DNA from: Flavobacteriales bacterium
GTDB taxonomy: Bacteria > Bacteroidota > Bacteroidia > Flavobacteriales_E > Vicingaceae
Assembly: GCA_029262915.1 (NCBI GenBank)
Contig: JAJCYN010000417.1
Coordinates: forward strand, 1-10,620
DNA: 10,620 nt
Direction of reading: 5' to 3'
In this document: positions 1 through 7,754 of the stretch, in pieces
Numbering within the stretch: the first letter of the stretch is position 1
Layout: each line of letters begins with the position of its first letter
Program-made: the position numbers and the translations under genes
The notes under the pieces: generated by a model
What the model saw: the letters and a program-made list of their open reading frames with translations, nothing else
What the model was told of the DNA's origin: nothing
Database searches by the model: none

Positions 1-1
1 G

Positions 2-1849
2 CGTAACAAGGATGCTTCGAAATCAAACAAAGACATTAAGAAAAATTTAAGTGAAAGCATTTCTGACGCAAAACAAATTCAAAAAGATTTGGAAGAATTA
101 AAGAAAAAGTTGTCAGAAAAGAAAAAAGTAGGTTGGGAAGAAAAAGAGAAAATGAAAGAGTTGTTAAAGAAACAAAAAGAGTTAGAGAAAAAAGTAAATG
201 ATATTCAGAAAGAGAACGAAAAAAATAACAATCAGCAAAATGAATATAAACAATTCAATGAAGACATTCTTCAAAAGCAAGAGCAACTTCAAAAGCTGTT
301 TGATGAATTAATGACGGATGAGATGAAGGAGATGATGGAAAAACTGCAGGAAATGATGGAGAAATTGGATAAGAATATGTTAGAACAGGAGTTGGATAAA
401 ATGGATATGAGCAATAAAGATTTGGAGAAAGAATTAGATAGATCCTTAGAGTTGTTTAAACAAATGGAGTTTGAGCAGAAGTTAGATGAGGTAAAAAACA
501 AATTAGATGAATTAGCCGAAAAACAAAATGACCTATCCAAAGATACTAAGGACAAAAAAGAAAGCAATGAAGCATTAAAGGAGAAGCAAGATAAATTAAA
601 TGAGGAATTTGAAGAAGTAAAAAAAGAATTGGATGAATTAGAGAAAATGGACAAGGAGTTGGAGAACCCTAACGGAATGGAAGACACGAAAAAAGAACAA
701 GAAGAGATTTCTGAAGATATGAAAAACAGTTCAGAGCAATTGGAGAATAAGAAGAATAAAAAGTCTTCTCAATCTCAAAAGGATGCTGCACAAAAGATGA
801 GTGAAATGGCTCAAAAAATGGCTGCTATGCAAAAGGAAGCACAAAGCTCAGGAGAAGATATGGATGCACTTAGACAATTGTTAGATAATCTATTACACTT
901 GTCATTTGAACAAGAAGATTTAATGGAGAACTATAAAAAGATAGATAGAAAGAGCCCGGAATATGTGACTATAACTCAACAGCAAAAAAAATTAAAAGAT
1001 GATGCAAAAATGATAGAGGATTCTCTTTTTGCTTTGAGTAAAAGAGTTGTTCAGTTGGAATCAACCATTAATAAAGAAATAAGTGCGATCAATAACAACA
1101 TGGAAAAAACCATCAACTTTATGGCTGACAGACAAATTCCAATGGCTGCTGCGAGACAACAATACGTAATGACCTCTATTAATAATTTGGCGTTACTGTT
1201 TGATGAAGCGTTACAACAAATGCAAAAACAAGCTCAGCAAAAACCTGGAGAAGGGAGTTGTGATAAGCCTGGTGGAAATGGGAAACCAAAATCAGGGATG
1301 GGTTCAATTAAAAAAATGCAACAACAACTTCAAAAACAATTGGAGGCAATGAAAAAGGCACTTGAGAAAGGAAATAAACCTGGTGGCAAAAAGCCAGGAG
1401 ACAAAAAAGGAGAAGGAATGGGTATGCCAGGAGGAAAAGGAATGAGTGAATCTTTAGCTAAAATGGCTGCTCAACAAGCAAAAGTGAGGCAAGAACTTAA
1501 TAAATTAAAAGGGAAAAGTGGTTCACAAGGAATAAATGGTATTTCAAAAATGATGGAACAAAATGAAACAGATATAGTTAATAAACGCATTACTCAACAA
1601 ACAATTAACCGACAAAAAGAAATTTTAACAAGATTGTTAGAATCAGAAAAGGCTGATAGAGAAAGAGAGTGGGATGAAAAAAGAGAGTCGAAAGAAGGAA
1701 AAAATCAGATAAAAGGTAACCCTGAACTCTTTTTTGAGTATAACAAACAAAAAGAACAGGAAGTGGACTTAATAAAGACAACCCCACCAACCTTAAATAA
1801 TTTTTATAAGAAAAAAGTAACACAATATTTTCAAAACATTAACCAATGA
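2..1849 (+). CDS. DUF4175-type coiled-coil protein, 3' part (5' end outside window)
   Basis: The frame is open from base 2 with no stop, so the gene begins left of the window and 615 residues of its C-terminal part are visible. A TTG at 89 is only an internal codon. The visible part is extremely rich in Lys, Glu, Gln and Met, with long heptad-like charged helices over roughly the first 330 residues, then a Gly/Lys/Pro-rich low-complexity stretch (about bases 1240-1440). The last conserved-looking part carries LAKMAAQQAKVRQEL and MEQNETDIVNKR followed by RQKEILTRLLESEKA. That ending and the downstream order (HATPase, ybeY, mnmG) match what is annotated as DUF4175 family protein in flavobacteria, which I recall as about 1,100 residues with N-terminal membrane helices. 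Those helices would lie outside this window. The function is unknown. The stop overlaps the next start (ATGA), suggesting coupled translation. The reading frame is certain; the family name is less so. Confidence 0.85.
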   Translation, partial: RNKDASKSNKDIKKNLSESISDAKQIQKDLEELKKKLSEKKKVGWEEKEKMKELLKKQKELEKKVNDIQKENEKNNNQQNEYKQFNEDILQKQEQLQKLFDELMTDEMKEMMEKLQEMMEKLDKNMLEQELDKMDMSNKDLEKELDRSLELFKQMEFEQKLDEVKNKLDELAEKQNDLSKDTKDKKESNEALKEKQDKLNEEFEEVKKELDELEKMDKELENPNGMEDTKKEQEEISEDMKNSSEQLENKKNKKSSQSQKDAAQKMSEMAQKMAAMQKEAQSSGEDMDALRQLLDNLLHLSFEQEDLMENYKKIDRKSPEYVTITQQQKKLKDDAKMIEDSLFALSKRVVQLESTINKEISAINNNMEKTINFMADRQIPMAAARQQYVMTSINNLALLFDEALQQMQKQAQQKPGEGSCDKPGGNGKPKSGMGSIKKMQQQLQKQLEAMKKALEKGNKPGGKKPGDKKGEGMGMPGGKGMSESLAKMAAQQAKVRQELNKLKGKSGSQGINGISKMMEQNETDIVNKRITQQTINRQKEILTRLLESEKADREREWDEKRESKEGKNQIKGNPELFFEYNKQKEQEVDLIKTTPPTLNNFYKKKVTQYFQNINQ

Positions 1850-2265
1850 TTCAAGGCGGAATTATTCAACAAATAGAACTCTCTTCAAACCTCGAAAGTC
1901 TCTCACAAATAGAAAACTTTATAGATGATGTTTGTGAACAATATCAGTTTGGAGAAGATCATTATGGGAACATTTTAATTGCGTTAACAGAAGCGATTAA
2001 TAATGCGATTACTCACGGAAACAAATTGAACCCGGATAAGAAGGTAAATTTAAATATGGAAACCACCACTAGCGATGTAGAATTTACAATTAAAGACGAG
2101 GGAACAGGTTTTGATGTTGATGCAGTTCCAGATCCTACTTTACCTGAAAACTTAGAAAAAATAAGTGGTAGAGGAATCTTTTTAATGAAGAGCCTTGCAG
2201 ATAATGTTATTTTTGAAGAAAATGGCACAACAATTAAGCTAAGGTTTTCTCTTTCAGCTAATTAA
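1846..2265 (+). CDS. RsbW-like HATPase (serine kinase/anti-sigma-type ATP-binding protein)
   Basis: A 139-residue single-domain protein of the HATPase_c_2 type (GHKL fold), the family that includes the anti-sigma serine kinases RsbW and SpoIIAB. Visible ATP-site motifs are the N-box EAINNAITHGN (residues 49-59), the G1 box DEGTGFD (84-90) and the G2 box GRGIFLMK (108-115). Length and motif spacing are normal for the stand-alone family, so it should bind ATP. Whether it phosphorylates a STAS-domain antagonist or binds a sigma factor cannot be seen, because no such partner is encoded in the window. The ATG overlaps the preceding stop by 4 bases and its own TAA shares one base with the ybeY start, so all three are probably co-transcribed. 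Fold assignment is confident; the biological role is open. Confidence 0.9.
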   Translation: MIQGGIIQQIELSSNLESLSQIENFIDDVCEQYQFGEDHYGNILIALTEAINNAITHGNKLNPDKKVNLNMETTTSDVEFTIKDEGTGFDVDAVPDPTLPENLEKISGRGIFLMKSLADNVIFEENGTTIKLRFSLSAN

Positions 2266-2696
2266 TGACTTTTCAAAATACTATTTCTTTTCTTTCTGAA
2301 GACATTTTTTTTGACTTTGAACATAAAAATGATATCCAAAGTTGGATTCAAGAGGCAATTTCCAAGGAAGGGAAAACTATGGGAGAAATAACGTATGTTT
2401 TTTGTTCTGACAACTACCTTCATAAAATCAACTTAGAGCATTTACAGCACGATACATTTACCGATATTATTACCTTCAATTACTGTGTCGATGATATAAT
2501 AAGTTGTGATATTTTTATAAGTAATGATCGTGTAAACGAAAATTCAGAAACCTTCAAAACAACTTTTCAAAATGAATTGAATCGAGTAATTATTCACGGA
2601 ATTTTACATCTTGTTGGTTATGATGATAAGAGTGATTCTGATAAAGAAGTTATGCGATCTAAGGAGGATTTTTATTTATCTTTACTGTCGATTTAA
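2265..2696 (+). CDS. ybeY: Endoribonuclease YbeY (rRNA maturation factor)
   Basis: YbeY is a metal-dependent single-strand endoribonuclease acting in 16S rRNA 3' maturation and 70S ribosome quality control. The 143-residue length is typical. The signature is HGILHLVGYDD (residues 111-121), preceded by the family's HDTFTDIITF (62-71) and CDIFIS (81-86). In the textbook motif HGxLHLxGYDH three His bind the metal. Here H111 and H115 are kept and the third position is D121. The same Asp occurs in Bacteroides YbeY sequences as I remember them, so this is probably a lineage variant and not a damaged enzyme. The start codon shares its A with the TAA of the HATPase gene (TAATG), indicating coupled translation. 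No other in-frame start competes. Confidence 0.95.
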   Translation: MTFQNTISFLSEDIFFDFEHKNDIQSWIQEAISKEGKTMGEITYVFCSDNYLHKINLEHLQHDTFTDIITFNYCVDDIISCDIFISNDRVNENSETFKTTFQNELNRVIIHGILHLVGYDDKSDSDKEVMRSKEDFYLSLLSI

Positions 2697-2697
2697 C

Positions 2698-2721
2698 TTT
2701 TGTTCCACGTGAAACAATTTG
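2698..2721 (+). promoter_or_regulatory. parS-like ParB-binding site, upstream copy
   Basis: TGTTCCACGTGAAACA at 2701-2716 matches the parS consensus TGTTNCACGTGAAACA at every fixed position and is a near-palindrome around CACGTG. It fills most of the 32-base gap between ybeY and mnmG and ends 12 bases before the mnmG ATG. The identical 24-base stretch given by these coordinates recurs at 4593-4616. Established: parS is bound by ParB for chromosome segregation and usually clusters near oriC. Inferred: this copy is functional. ParB bound here could also affect mnmG transcription. Confidence 0.8.
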
Positions 2722-2728
2722 ATGTTTA

Positions 2729-4591
2729 ATGGATAATAGATACGACATAATTGTTGTTGGAGGTGGCCATGCTGGTTGTGAGGCTGCTGCTGCTGCTGCT
2801 AATTTGGGGTCTAAAACCTTGTTGATTACAATGAATATGGATGCGATTGCACAAATGTCGTGTAATCCGGCAATGGGAGGTGTTGCAAAAGGACAGATTG
2901 TGAGAGAAATTGATGCACTAGGAGGTTATTCGGGAATTGTTAGCGATAAAAGTGCCATACAATTTAAGATGTTGAATCGTTCAAAAGGACCCGCAATGTG
3001 GAGTCCAAGAACACAAAACGATAGAATGCTTTTTTCAAAAGAATGGCGCTTAATGTTAGAGAGCACCAAAAGCTTAGATTTTTGGCAAGACATGGTAGTA
3101 GAGCTGTTGGTTGAGAAAGGACAATGTGTTGGAGTAAAAACACAGGTTGGAGTTGAGTTTAAATCTAAATCGGTTATCCTTACAAATGGAACCTTTTTAA
3201 ATGGGTTAATCCATATTGGAGAAAAATCATTTGGAGGAGGAAGAGCTGGATCGAGAGCATCAATTGGAATAACCGAACAACTCATTTCTTTAGGTTTTGA
3301 ATCTGGAAGAATGAAAACTGGAACACCACCAAGAGTTGATGGAAGATCTATAGATTATTCAAAATTAGAAGAACAACCTGGAGATGAAAATCCGGGAACA
3401 TTCTCTTATAAAGCGGAATACAAATTAACAAACCAACGAAGTTGTTATATAGGTTATACCAACCAAAATGTACATGATGTTTTGCAAACAGGCTTTGAAA
3501 AGTCGCCAATGTTTGCAGGGAGAATTCAAGGACTTGGACCAAGATATTGTCCTTCTATAGAAGATAAAATTGTGCGTTTTTCTGAAAGAGAAAGACATCA
3601 ATTATTTATTGAACCAGAAGGATGGAATACAGTAGAAGTTTATTTGAATGGGTTTTCTACTTCTTTACCAGAAGATGTCCAACAAAAATCAATGAGGTTA
3701 ATTCCTGGATTTGAAAATGCTAAGATGTTTAGACCTGGTTATGCGATTGAGTATGACTTTTTTCAACCTACACAATTAAACAATACGCTTGAAACAAAAG
3801 TAGTTACTAATCTTTATTTTGCTGGTCAAATAAACGGAACAACAGGTTATGAGGAAGCTGCTGGGCAGGGATTAATGGCAGGAATAAATGCCCATTTAAA
3901 AAACAATGATAAAGACCCCTTTGTCCTTAAAAGAGATGAAGCTTATATCGGTGTTTTAATAGATGATTTAATTACTAAAGGAACTTCAGAACCTTATAGA
4001 ATGTTTACTTCAAGAGCGGAGTATCGGATTTTGCTGAGACAAGATAATGCCGATATTAGACTAACAGAATTATCATATAGGCTCGGGTTGGCTGATAAGA
4101 AAAGGTTAGAAGCTGTTGAAGAAAAAACAAAAAACATTGAGAAAATAATTAACAGTTTTGCAAAAACAAGCCTAGTTCCAGAAGAGGTAAATAGTTACTT
4201 AGAATGCCAAAAATCATCTCCTTTAAAACAAAAAGTTAAAGCATCTTCTGTTATTACTCGACCGAACATTACTGTTTATGGATTGAAAGAAAACAGTAAT
4301 AAATTAGCAGAATCTTTAGTTGAGTTTAATGAAGTTGAAATTGAAAATGCTGAAATTTTAATGAAGTATGATGGCTATATTCGAAGAGAAAAAGAAGTAG
4401 CGGACAAACTGATGCGACTCGAAGATATTAAAATCTATAAAGACATTGAGTATTCAAAATTGAGTTCGTTGTCTGCTGAAGCAGTGGATAAACTTTCTAA
4501 AGTTAAACCGACAACAATTGGTCAAGCTTCTCGGATAAGTGGAATTTCTCCATCAGACATTTCTGTATTGATGGTTTTCCATGGCAGATGA
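2729..4591 (+). CDS. mnmG: tRNA uridine-5-carboxymethylaminomethyl modification enzyme MnmG (GidA)
   Basis: MnmG works with MnmE to install the carboxymethylaminomethyl group at U34 of certain tRNAs, using FAD, NADH, methylene-THF and glycine. The 620-residue length is normal. Domains seen in order: N-terminal FAD-binding VVGGGHAGCEAA (residues 9-20); CNPAMGGVAKGQIVREIDA (45-63) with the conserved Cys45; LNRSKGPAMWSPRTQNDR (82-99); GTFLNGLIHIG (154-164); the family signature GLGPRYCPSIEDKI (268-281) with Cys274, equivalent to the second key Cys of E. coli MnmG; FAGQINGTTGYEEAAGQG (364-381), a flavin-site loop; SRAEYRILLRQDNAD (428-442); and the helical C-terminal domain ending in TIGQASRISGISPSDIS (tRNA/MnmE-binding region). 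The ATG at 2729 puts the FAD motif at the usual distance. An ATG at 2722 is out of frame and hits a stop after three codons. parS-like sites lie immediately on both sides. Confidence 0.98.
   Translation: MDNRYDIIVVGGGHAGCEAAAAAANLGSKTLLITMNMDAIAQMSCNPAMGGVAKGQIVREIDALGGYSGIVSDKSAIQFKMLNRSKGPAMWSPRTQNDRMLFSKEWRLMLESTKSLDFWQDMVVELLVEKGQCVGVKTQVGVEFKSKSVILTNGTFLNGLIHIGEKSFGGGRAGSRASIGITEQLISLGFESGRMKTGTPPRVDGRSIDYSKLEEQPGDENPGTFSYKAEYKLTNQRSCYIGYTNQNVHDVLQTGFEKSPMFAGRIQGLGPRYCPSIEDKIVRFSERERHQLFIEPEGWNTVEVYLNGFSTSLPEDVQQKSMRLIPGFENAKMFRPGYAIEYDFFQPTQLNNTLETKVVTNLYFAGQINGTTGYEEAAGQGLMAGINAHLKNNDKDPFVLKRDEAYIGVLIDDLITKGTSEPYRMFTSRAEYRILLRQDNADIRLTELSYRLGLADKKRLEAVEEKTKNIEKIINSFAKTSLVPEEVNSYLECQKSSPLKQKVKASSVITRPNITVYGLKENSNKLAESLVEFNEVEIENAEILMKYDGYIRREKEVADKLMRLEDIKIYKDIEYSKLSSLSAEAVDKLSKVKPTTIGQASRISGISPSDISVLMVFHGR
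2783..2800 (+). repeat. (GCT)6 trinucleotide run within mnmG
   Basis: Six perfect GCT codons in a row encode Ala19-Ala24 in the first helix after the FAD-binding glycine motif. The family has Ala-rich sequence here, so the amino acids are expected. The pure use of one codon is what makes it a simple repeat. In-frame slippage would only change the helix length by single residues. Confidence 0.9.
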
Positions 4592-4592
4592 T

Positions 4593-4616
4593 TTTTGTTC
4601 CACGTGAAACAATTTG
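4593..4616 (+). promoter_or_regulatory. parS-like ParB-binding site, downstream copy
   Basis: A second TGTTCCACGTGAAACA at 4596-4611, in the same orientation as the first and with the same flanks (24 identical bases in all). It begins four bases after the mnmG stop. The one departure from perfect palindromy (C at position 5 against A at position 12) is the same in both copies, and it falls at the N position of the parS consensus. Two exact 16-mers around one gene are not expected by chance. Function as a ParB site is inferred from the consensus. Confidence 0.8.
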
Positions 4617-4651
4617 TCTTAGAAACTTCTTTACCTTTGAAACACTCAATT

Positions 4652-4710
4652 TTATACCAAACAAACCATTTTAAAGCGATTTAATCGGTTTTAAGCCTCT
4701 TGTGGTATAA
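4652..4710. repeat. Long imperfect palindrome / potential stem-loop
   Basis: Eight-base perfect arms TTATACCA (4652-4659) and TGGTATAA (4703-4710) enclose a second inverted element, CGAT-TTA-ATCG (4677-4687), with partial A/T pairing around it (TTTTAAAG against GGTTTTAA). The outer and inner symmetry centres differ by about one base, so they could form one long interrupted stem. No T-run follows the right arm, so a standard intrinsic terminator is not supported. It could be an mRNA-end structure after mnmG, a protein-binding palindrome, or chance in AT-rich DNA. Confidence 0.35.
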
Positions 4711-4853
4711 GAACCCTAAAACACAGAGAAAATGGATTTAACAAAATAAACATAATTAACTAAAAATCAGACTGTTATGGATGTTTTTGTCAAATATTAC
4801 AATATTTTGATTTTTTCGAATATTATTTACATTGTTGAGTTATTTTTACCTCG

Positions 4854-6254
4854 ATGCAAAAATTAAATAAAAACCACCTTTTTTTATTTGGATTGTTTTT
4901 AGCAATTCTTCCGTATTGTTATTTGTGTTTTTTTGCAAACCCAAGTGCAGACGATTTTGGTTTTTCTTCGTTCGCCATTCAAAATGGTTTTTTAAATTTT
5001 ATTTATTCAAATTATCTATATTGGAATGGAAGATATATTTCTAATCTTTTTCTTTATTTGAATCCACTTACGTTTGGAAGTTTCATGGGTTATAAGATTG
5101 TTTCTTTTTTAATGATAATTTTGTTTATTGGAATCAATTTTATTTTTATAAGACAGTTCTTTCCTGGAAAAACGAAAACAATACAGTTAATTATTTCGCT
5201 TGTTTTAAGTTTGCTTTTTATACATAACATGCCAATTATTTCTGAGGGAATTTATTGGTATACGGGTTCCTCTATATATTTATTGGGAATTATTGTTGCT
5301 TTAGCTTATATGGCTCTTTTGATTAAAACAATCCGAAATAAGAATAGGCTTATAGTTGTTTTTAGTTCTATTTTTTTGTTTTTTTCTTGCGGGTTTAATG
5401 AAGTGGTTACGCTATTAATCGTTTTCTTTTTGGCGATTTTGAGCTATATTTTTCACAAGAAAAACTTGCCTTGGAAAAAAGTGATGCTTTCACAATTTGT
5501 ACTTTCCATACTGTTTGCTTCTATAATGATTTTTTCTCCTGGCAATGAATACCGACAAGCTGCCTATCAAAACGCACATAATTTTTCGTTCTCTTTCCTT
5601 TATTCAATGCTTCAAGTTGGTCGGTTTTCATTTATTTGGATAGCTTCAGTTCCATTAATTACAGCATCAATACTTTATTTTTCATTAAACGAAAAACTGA
5701 GAAAGAAAAGCACTCTTTTTCAAAAATCATTTTATATCAACCGTTGGGGGTCTCTTTTAATGTTGTTTGTAATAATATTTATTTGCGTTTTCCCAGCCTA
5801 TTGGGCAACAGGTCTATTGGGCCAACACCGAACACTTAATGTAGCCTATTTTTTCTTCCTAATAATGTGGTTTATTAACCTAACCGTTTGGTATAATTAT
5901 TATCAAACTAAATCATGGTTCTCATTTAGTAAAAGAACAAAAACAACTTTCTCTGTCGGCATGATGATTGGACTCATGTTTACAGGAAATGGGTATAATG
6001 CACTTTTTGATGCTTTTTCTGGCTCAGCAAAAAAATATGATGCTCAACTAAGGGAACGATTTGAGACATTAAAAGAAGCAACAGAAAGTGATGAACCAAA
6101 AAGAATTATTATTCCCTACCTAAAGGAAAAACCTAAAATCTTGTTTACTTCAGACGTAGGTCGTGATCCTAATGATTGGAACAATAAAGCTTATAATCAA
6201 TATTTTAAGATTAAAGATAAAGAAATTGTATTGGAAGAAAATAAACAAGATTGA
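4854..6254 (+). CDS. DUF6056-like polytopic membrane protein (putative GT-C-like)
   Basis: A 466-residue integral membrane protein with about ten hydrophobic segments: residues 9-27, 76-99, 107-125, 140-157, 165-199, 211-228, 257-276, 299-317, 330-346 and 367-380. Loop motifs fit DUF6056: SADDFGF (31-37, with the paired Asp on the first outer loop, as in GT-C glycosyltransferases), YWNGRYISN (56-64), EGIYWYTGSS (131-140), CGFNEV (179-184), SPGNEYR (228-234) and GQHRTLN (323-329). The soluble C-terminus has DPNDWNNKAYNQYF (438-451), which resembles the tail I recall for the family. Such proteins occur in surface-glycan loci, so glycosyl transfer from a lipid-linked donor is a reasonable guess but is not shown. 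It is the first gene after the 262-base spacer. A 69-base AT-rich gap separates it from the MBOAT gene, consistent with one transcript. Confidence 0.8.
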   Translation: MQKLNKNHLFLFGLFLAILPYCYLCFFANPSADDFGFSSFAIQNGFLNFIYSNYLYWNGRYISNLFLYLNPLTFGSFMGYKIVSFLMIILFIGINFIFIRQFFPGKTKTIQLIISLVLSLLFIHNMPIISEGIYWYTGSSIYLLGIIVALAYMALLIKTIRNKNRLIVVFSSIFLFFSCGFNEVVTLLIVFFLAILSYIFHKKNLPWKKVMLSQFVLSILFASIMIFSPGNEYRQAAYQNAHNFSFSFLYSMLQVGRFSFIWIASVPLITASILYFSLNEKLRKKSTLFQKSFYINRWGSLLMLFVIIFICVFPAYWATGLLGQHRTLNVAYFFFLIMWFINLTVWYNYYQTKSWFSFSKRTKTTFSVGMMIGLMFTGNGYNALFDAFSGSAKKYDAQLRERFETLKEATESDEPKRIIIPYLKEKPKILFTSDVGRDPNDWNNKAYNQYFKIKDKEIVLEENKQD

Positions 6255-6323
6255 TATATTATTGTGATAAATTAATTCGATTACGTTAATTTGTCAAACG
6301 ATTAAATTAAGGGAATAAATATT

Positions 6324-7754
6324 ATGGTATTTAGCAGCAGCTTATTTTTATTATACTTCTTGCCAGTATTTCTTCTTTTTTATCATTTGGTGCCAGCCAA
6401 ATTAAAGAATTGGGTAATCCTTTTTGCCAGTTTATTTTTCTATGCTTGGGGAGCACCAAAGTTTGTTTTTGTAGTTGTCGGATCAGTTATAATAGACTTT
6501 TATATCGTTGGTGCTATACATAAGTCAAAGGTTCAGAAAGACAGACATTGGTTGTTAGCGATCTCTATAGGAATTAATTTAGGGTTGCTTCTATATTTTA
6601 AATACGCTAATTTCTTTGTGGAAAATTTTAACACAACATTAAATTTTATTGGTATAGATGGAGTAAGATGGACATCAGTTGCACTCCCTATCGGGATCTC
6701 ATTTTATACATTTCAAACACTTACTTATTCAATAGATGTTTTTAGAGGGACGCACAAACCTTTAAAAACGCCAATTCAATACTTAGTTTATATTATGCTA
6801 TTTCCGCAAATGATTGCTGGACCAATTGTTCGATTTAATGAAATTGCAGATCAAATTGAAGATAGGAAAAATTTAGAAACGCTAGATAATAAACTCTTGG
6901 GGTTCTTCAGGTTTGGAATTGGATTAGCCAAAAAAGTGTTAATTGCAAATGTATTAGGAGCTGAAGCAGATCGGGTTTTTGCGATGGCAGAGGTGGATTT
7001 AACCACACCGATTGTTTGGATAGGAACGATGGCATATACATTTCAAATTTATTATGATTTTTCAGGATATTCTGATATGGCTATAGGTCTTGGTAAAATA
7101 TTAGGATTTAAATTTCCAGAGAACTTTAATAATCCATACGTATCACAAAGCATTACAGAGTTTTGGAGAAGATGGCACATTACATTAGGAAGCTTTATGC
7201 GAGATTATCTATACATACCACTTGGAGGGAGCCGAGTAGAAACAAAGAAGAGATTGTATTTCAATCTTTGGATAGTTTTTCTGCTTTCTGGGTTGTGGCA
7301 TGGAGCTGCCTGGAATTTTGTTTTATGGGGTGCTTTTCATGGGGTATTTTTAATTTTGGATAGGTTGATTTTATTGAGAGTTTATAAGGTCTTAGGAAAA
7401 TATCCGAGTATATTGATGACATTTGTTATTACAATGGTAGGATGGGTTTTATTTAGAAGTAAATCCATAGATCAAGCTAATGGGATGATAAAAAAAATGT
7501 TTGTTATGGATTTTAGATCTATAGATCATTATTTAGATAGAGAGTTTTGGTTTATTCTTTTTGTTGCTATAATATTTGCATTTATTACTATATTTAATTT
7601 CGGGTTAAAACTAGAAAACAAAGCATTTTACGCAGAGAAATATTCAATAAAAGGGTACTTTCTATCTACCTTTCTTTTTTTAATTTTTATGATCTTGTGT
7701 ATAGGCGCAATTACGTCTTCTGGATTTAATCCGTTTATTTATTTTAGATTTTAA
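6324..7754 (+). CDS. MBOAT family O-acyltransferase (AlgI/PatA-like)
   Basis: A 476-residue polytopic membrane enzyme of the MBOAT family, close in layout to AlgI (alginate acetylation) and PatA (peptidoglycan acetylation). It should pass acyl, probably acetyl, groups from a cytoplasmic donor to periplasmic acceptor machinery. Landmarks: the typical N-terminus MVFSSSLFLLYFLPVF; LPIGISFYTFQTLTYSIDV (121-139); PQMIAGPIVRF (161-171); YYDFSGYSDMAIGLG (243-257); FWRRWHITLGSFMRDYLYIP (280-299) with His285; and LWHGAAWNFVLWGAFHG (324-340) with the proposed catalytic His326. The C-terminus GFNPFIYFRF is family-typical. Length and motifs are intact, so it is probably active. Its TAA overlaps the next ATG by one base, tightly coupling it to an AlgJ-like partner, the usual pairing for secreted-glycan O-acylation. 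The polymer modified cannot be read from the sequence. A relic of its 3' end recurs at 9002-9035. Confidence 0.95.
   Translation: MVFSSSLFLLYFLPVFLLFYHLVPAKLKNWVILFASLFFYAWGAPKFVFVVVGSVIIDFYIVGAIHKSKVQKDRHWLLAISIGINLGLLLYFKYANFFVENFNTTLNFIGIDGVRWTSVALPIGISFYTFQTLTYSIDVFRGTHKPLKTPIQYLVYIMLFPQMIAGPIVRFNEIADQIEDRKNLETLDNKLLGFFRFGIGLAKKVLIANVLGAEADRVFAMAEVDLTTPIVWIGTMAYTFQIYYDFSGYSDMAIGLGKILGFKFPENFNNPYVSQSITEFWRRWHITLGSFMRDYLYIPLGGSRVETKKRLYFNLWIVFLLSGLWHGAAWNFVLWGAFHGVFLILDRLILLRVYKVLGKYPSILMTFVITMVGWVLFRSKSIDQANGMIKKMFVMDFRSIDHYLDREFWFILFVAIIFAFITIFNFGLKLENKAFYAEKYSIKGYFLSTFLFLIFMILCIGAITSSGFNPFIYFRF
7721..7754 (+). repeat. Source copy of the 34-base MBOAT-tail repeat
   Basis: This is the intact MBOAT 3' end that is repeated at 9002-9035 (33/34 identical, offset 1281 bases). 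The repeat stops at the TAA, after which the two AlgJ-like starts diverge. Confidence 0.85.

Larger units (their letters stand above)
4592..4853. other. Gene-free spacer between mnmG and the envelope locus
   Basis: This 262-base AT-rich spacer separates the housekeeping block from the polysaccharide genes. It contains the downstream parS-like site (4596-4611) and an imperfect palindrome (4652-4710). The last 80 bases are strongly AT-rich (TTTTTGTC near 4785, ATATTTTG near 4803, TTACATTG near 4827) and are where a promoter for the downstream genes would be expected. I find only partial matches to the Bacteroidota TAnnTTTG -7 box and therefore call no promoter. No tRNA, convincing small ORF or GC-rich hairpin with a T-run is seen. 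Confidence 0.6.

Noticed and set aside
289..687. 132-codon open frame on the minus strand
   Set aside because: It is antisense to the coiled-coil gene, and its Ser/Phe/Leu-rich translation is just the complement of AAR/GAR-rich codons.
2926..3542. Minus-strand open frames inside mnmG (119 and 64 codons)
   Set aside because: They lie wholly within a certain MnmG coding region and show no recognisable motif.
4652..4710. TTATACCA / TGTGGTATAA as DnaA boxes marking oriC
   Set aside because: They differ from TTATnCACA by an extra base or by two mismatches, and no cluster of boxes is present, so an origin is not supported inside the window.
4783..4836. Promoter for the envelope locus
   Set aside because: TTG and TAnnTTTG-like pieces exist, but spacing or sequence is off in each pairing, and such pieces are common in this AT-rich DNA.
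6286..6310. TTAATTT...AAATTAA inverted repeat before the MBOAT gene as a terminator or operator
   Set aside because: It has only A/T pairs, a 7-base arm and no T-run, so it is likely to be chance in the AT-rich spacer.
5636..7363. Short plus-strand open frames inside the DUF6056-like and MBOAT genes
   Set aside because: They are alternate-frame shadows of well-supported membrane protein genes, with no family features.
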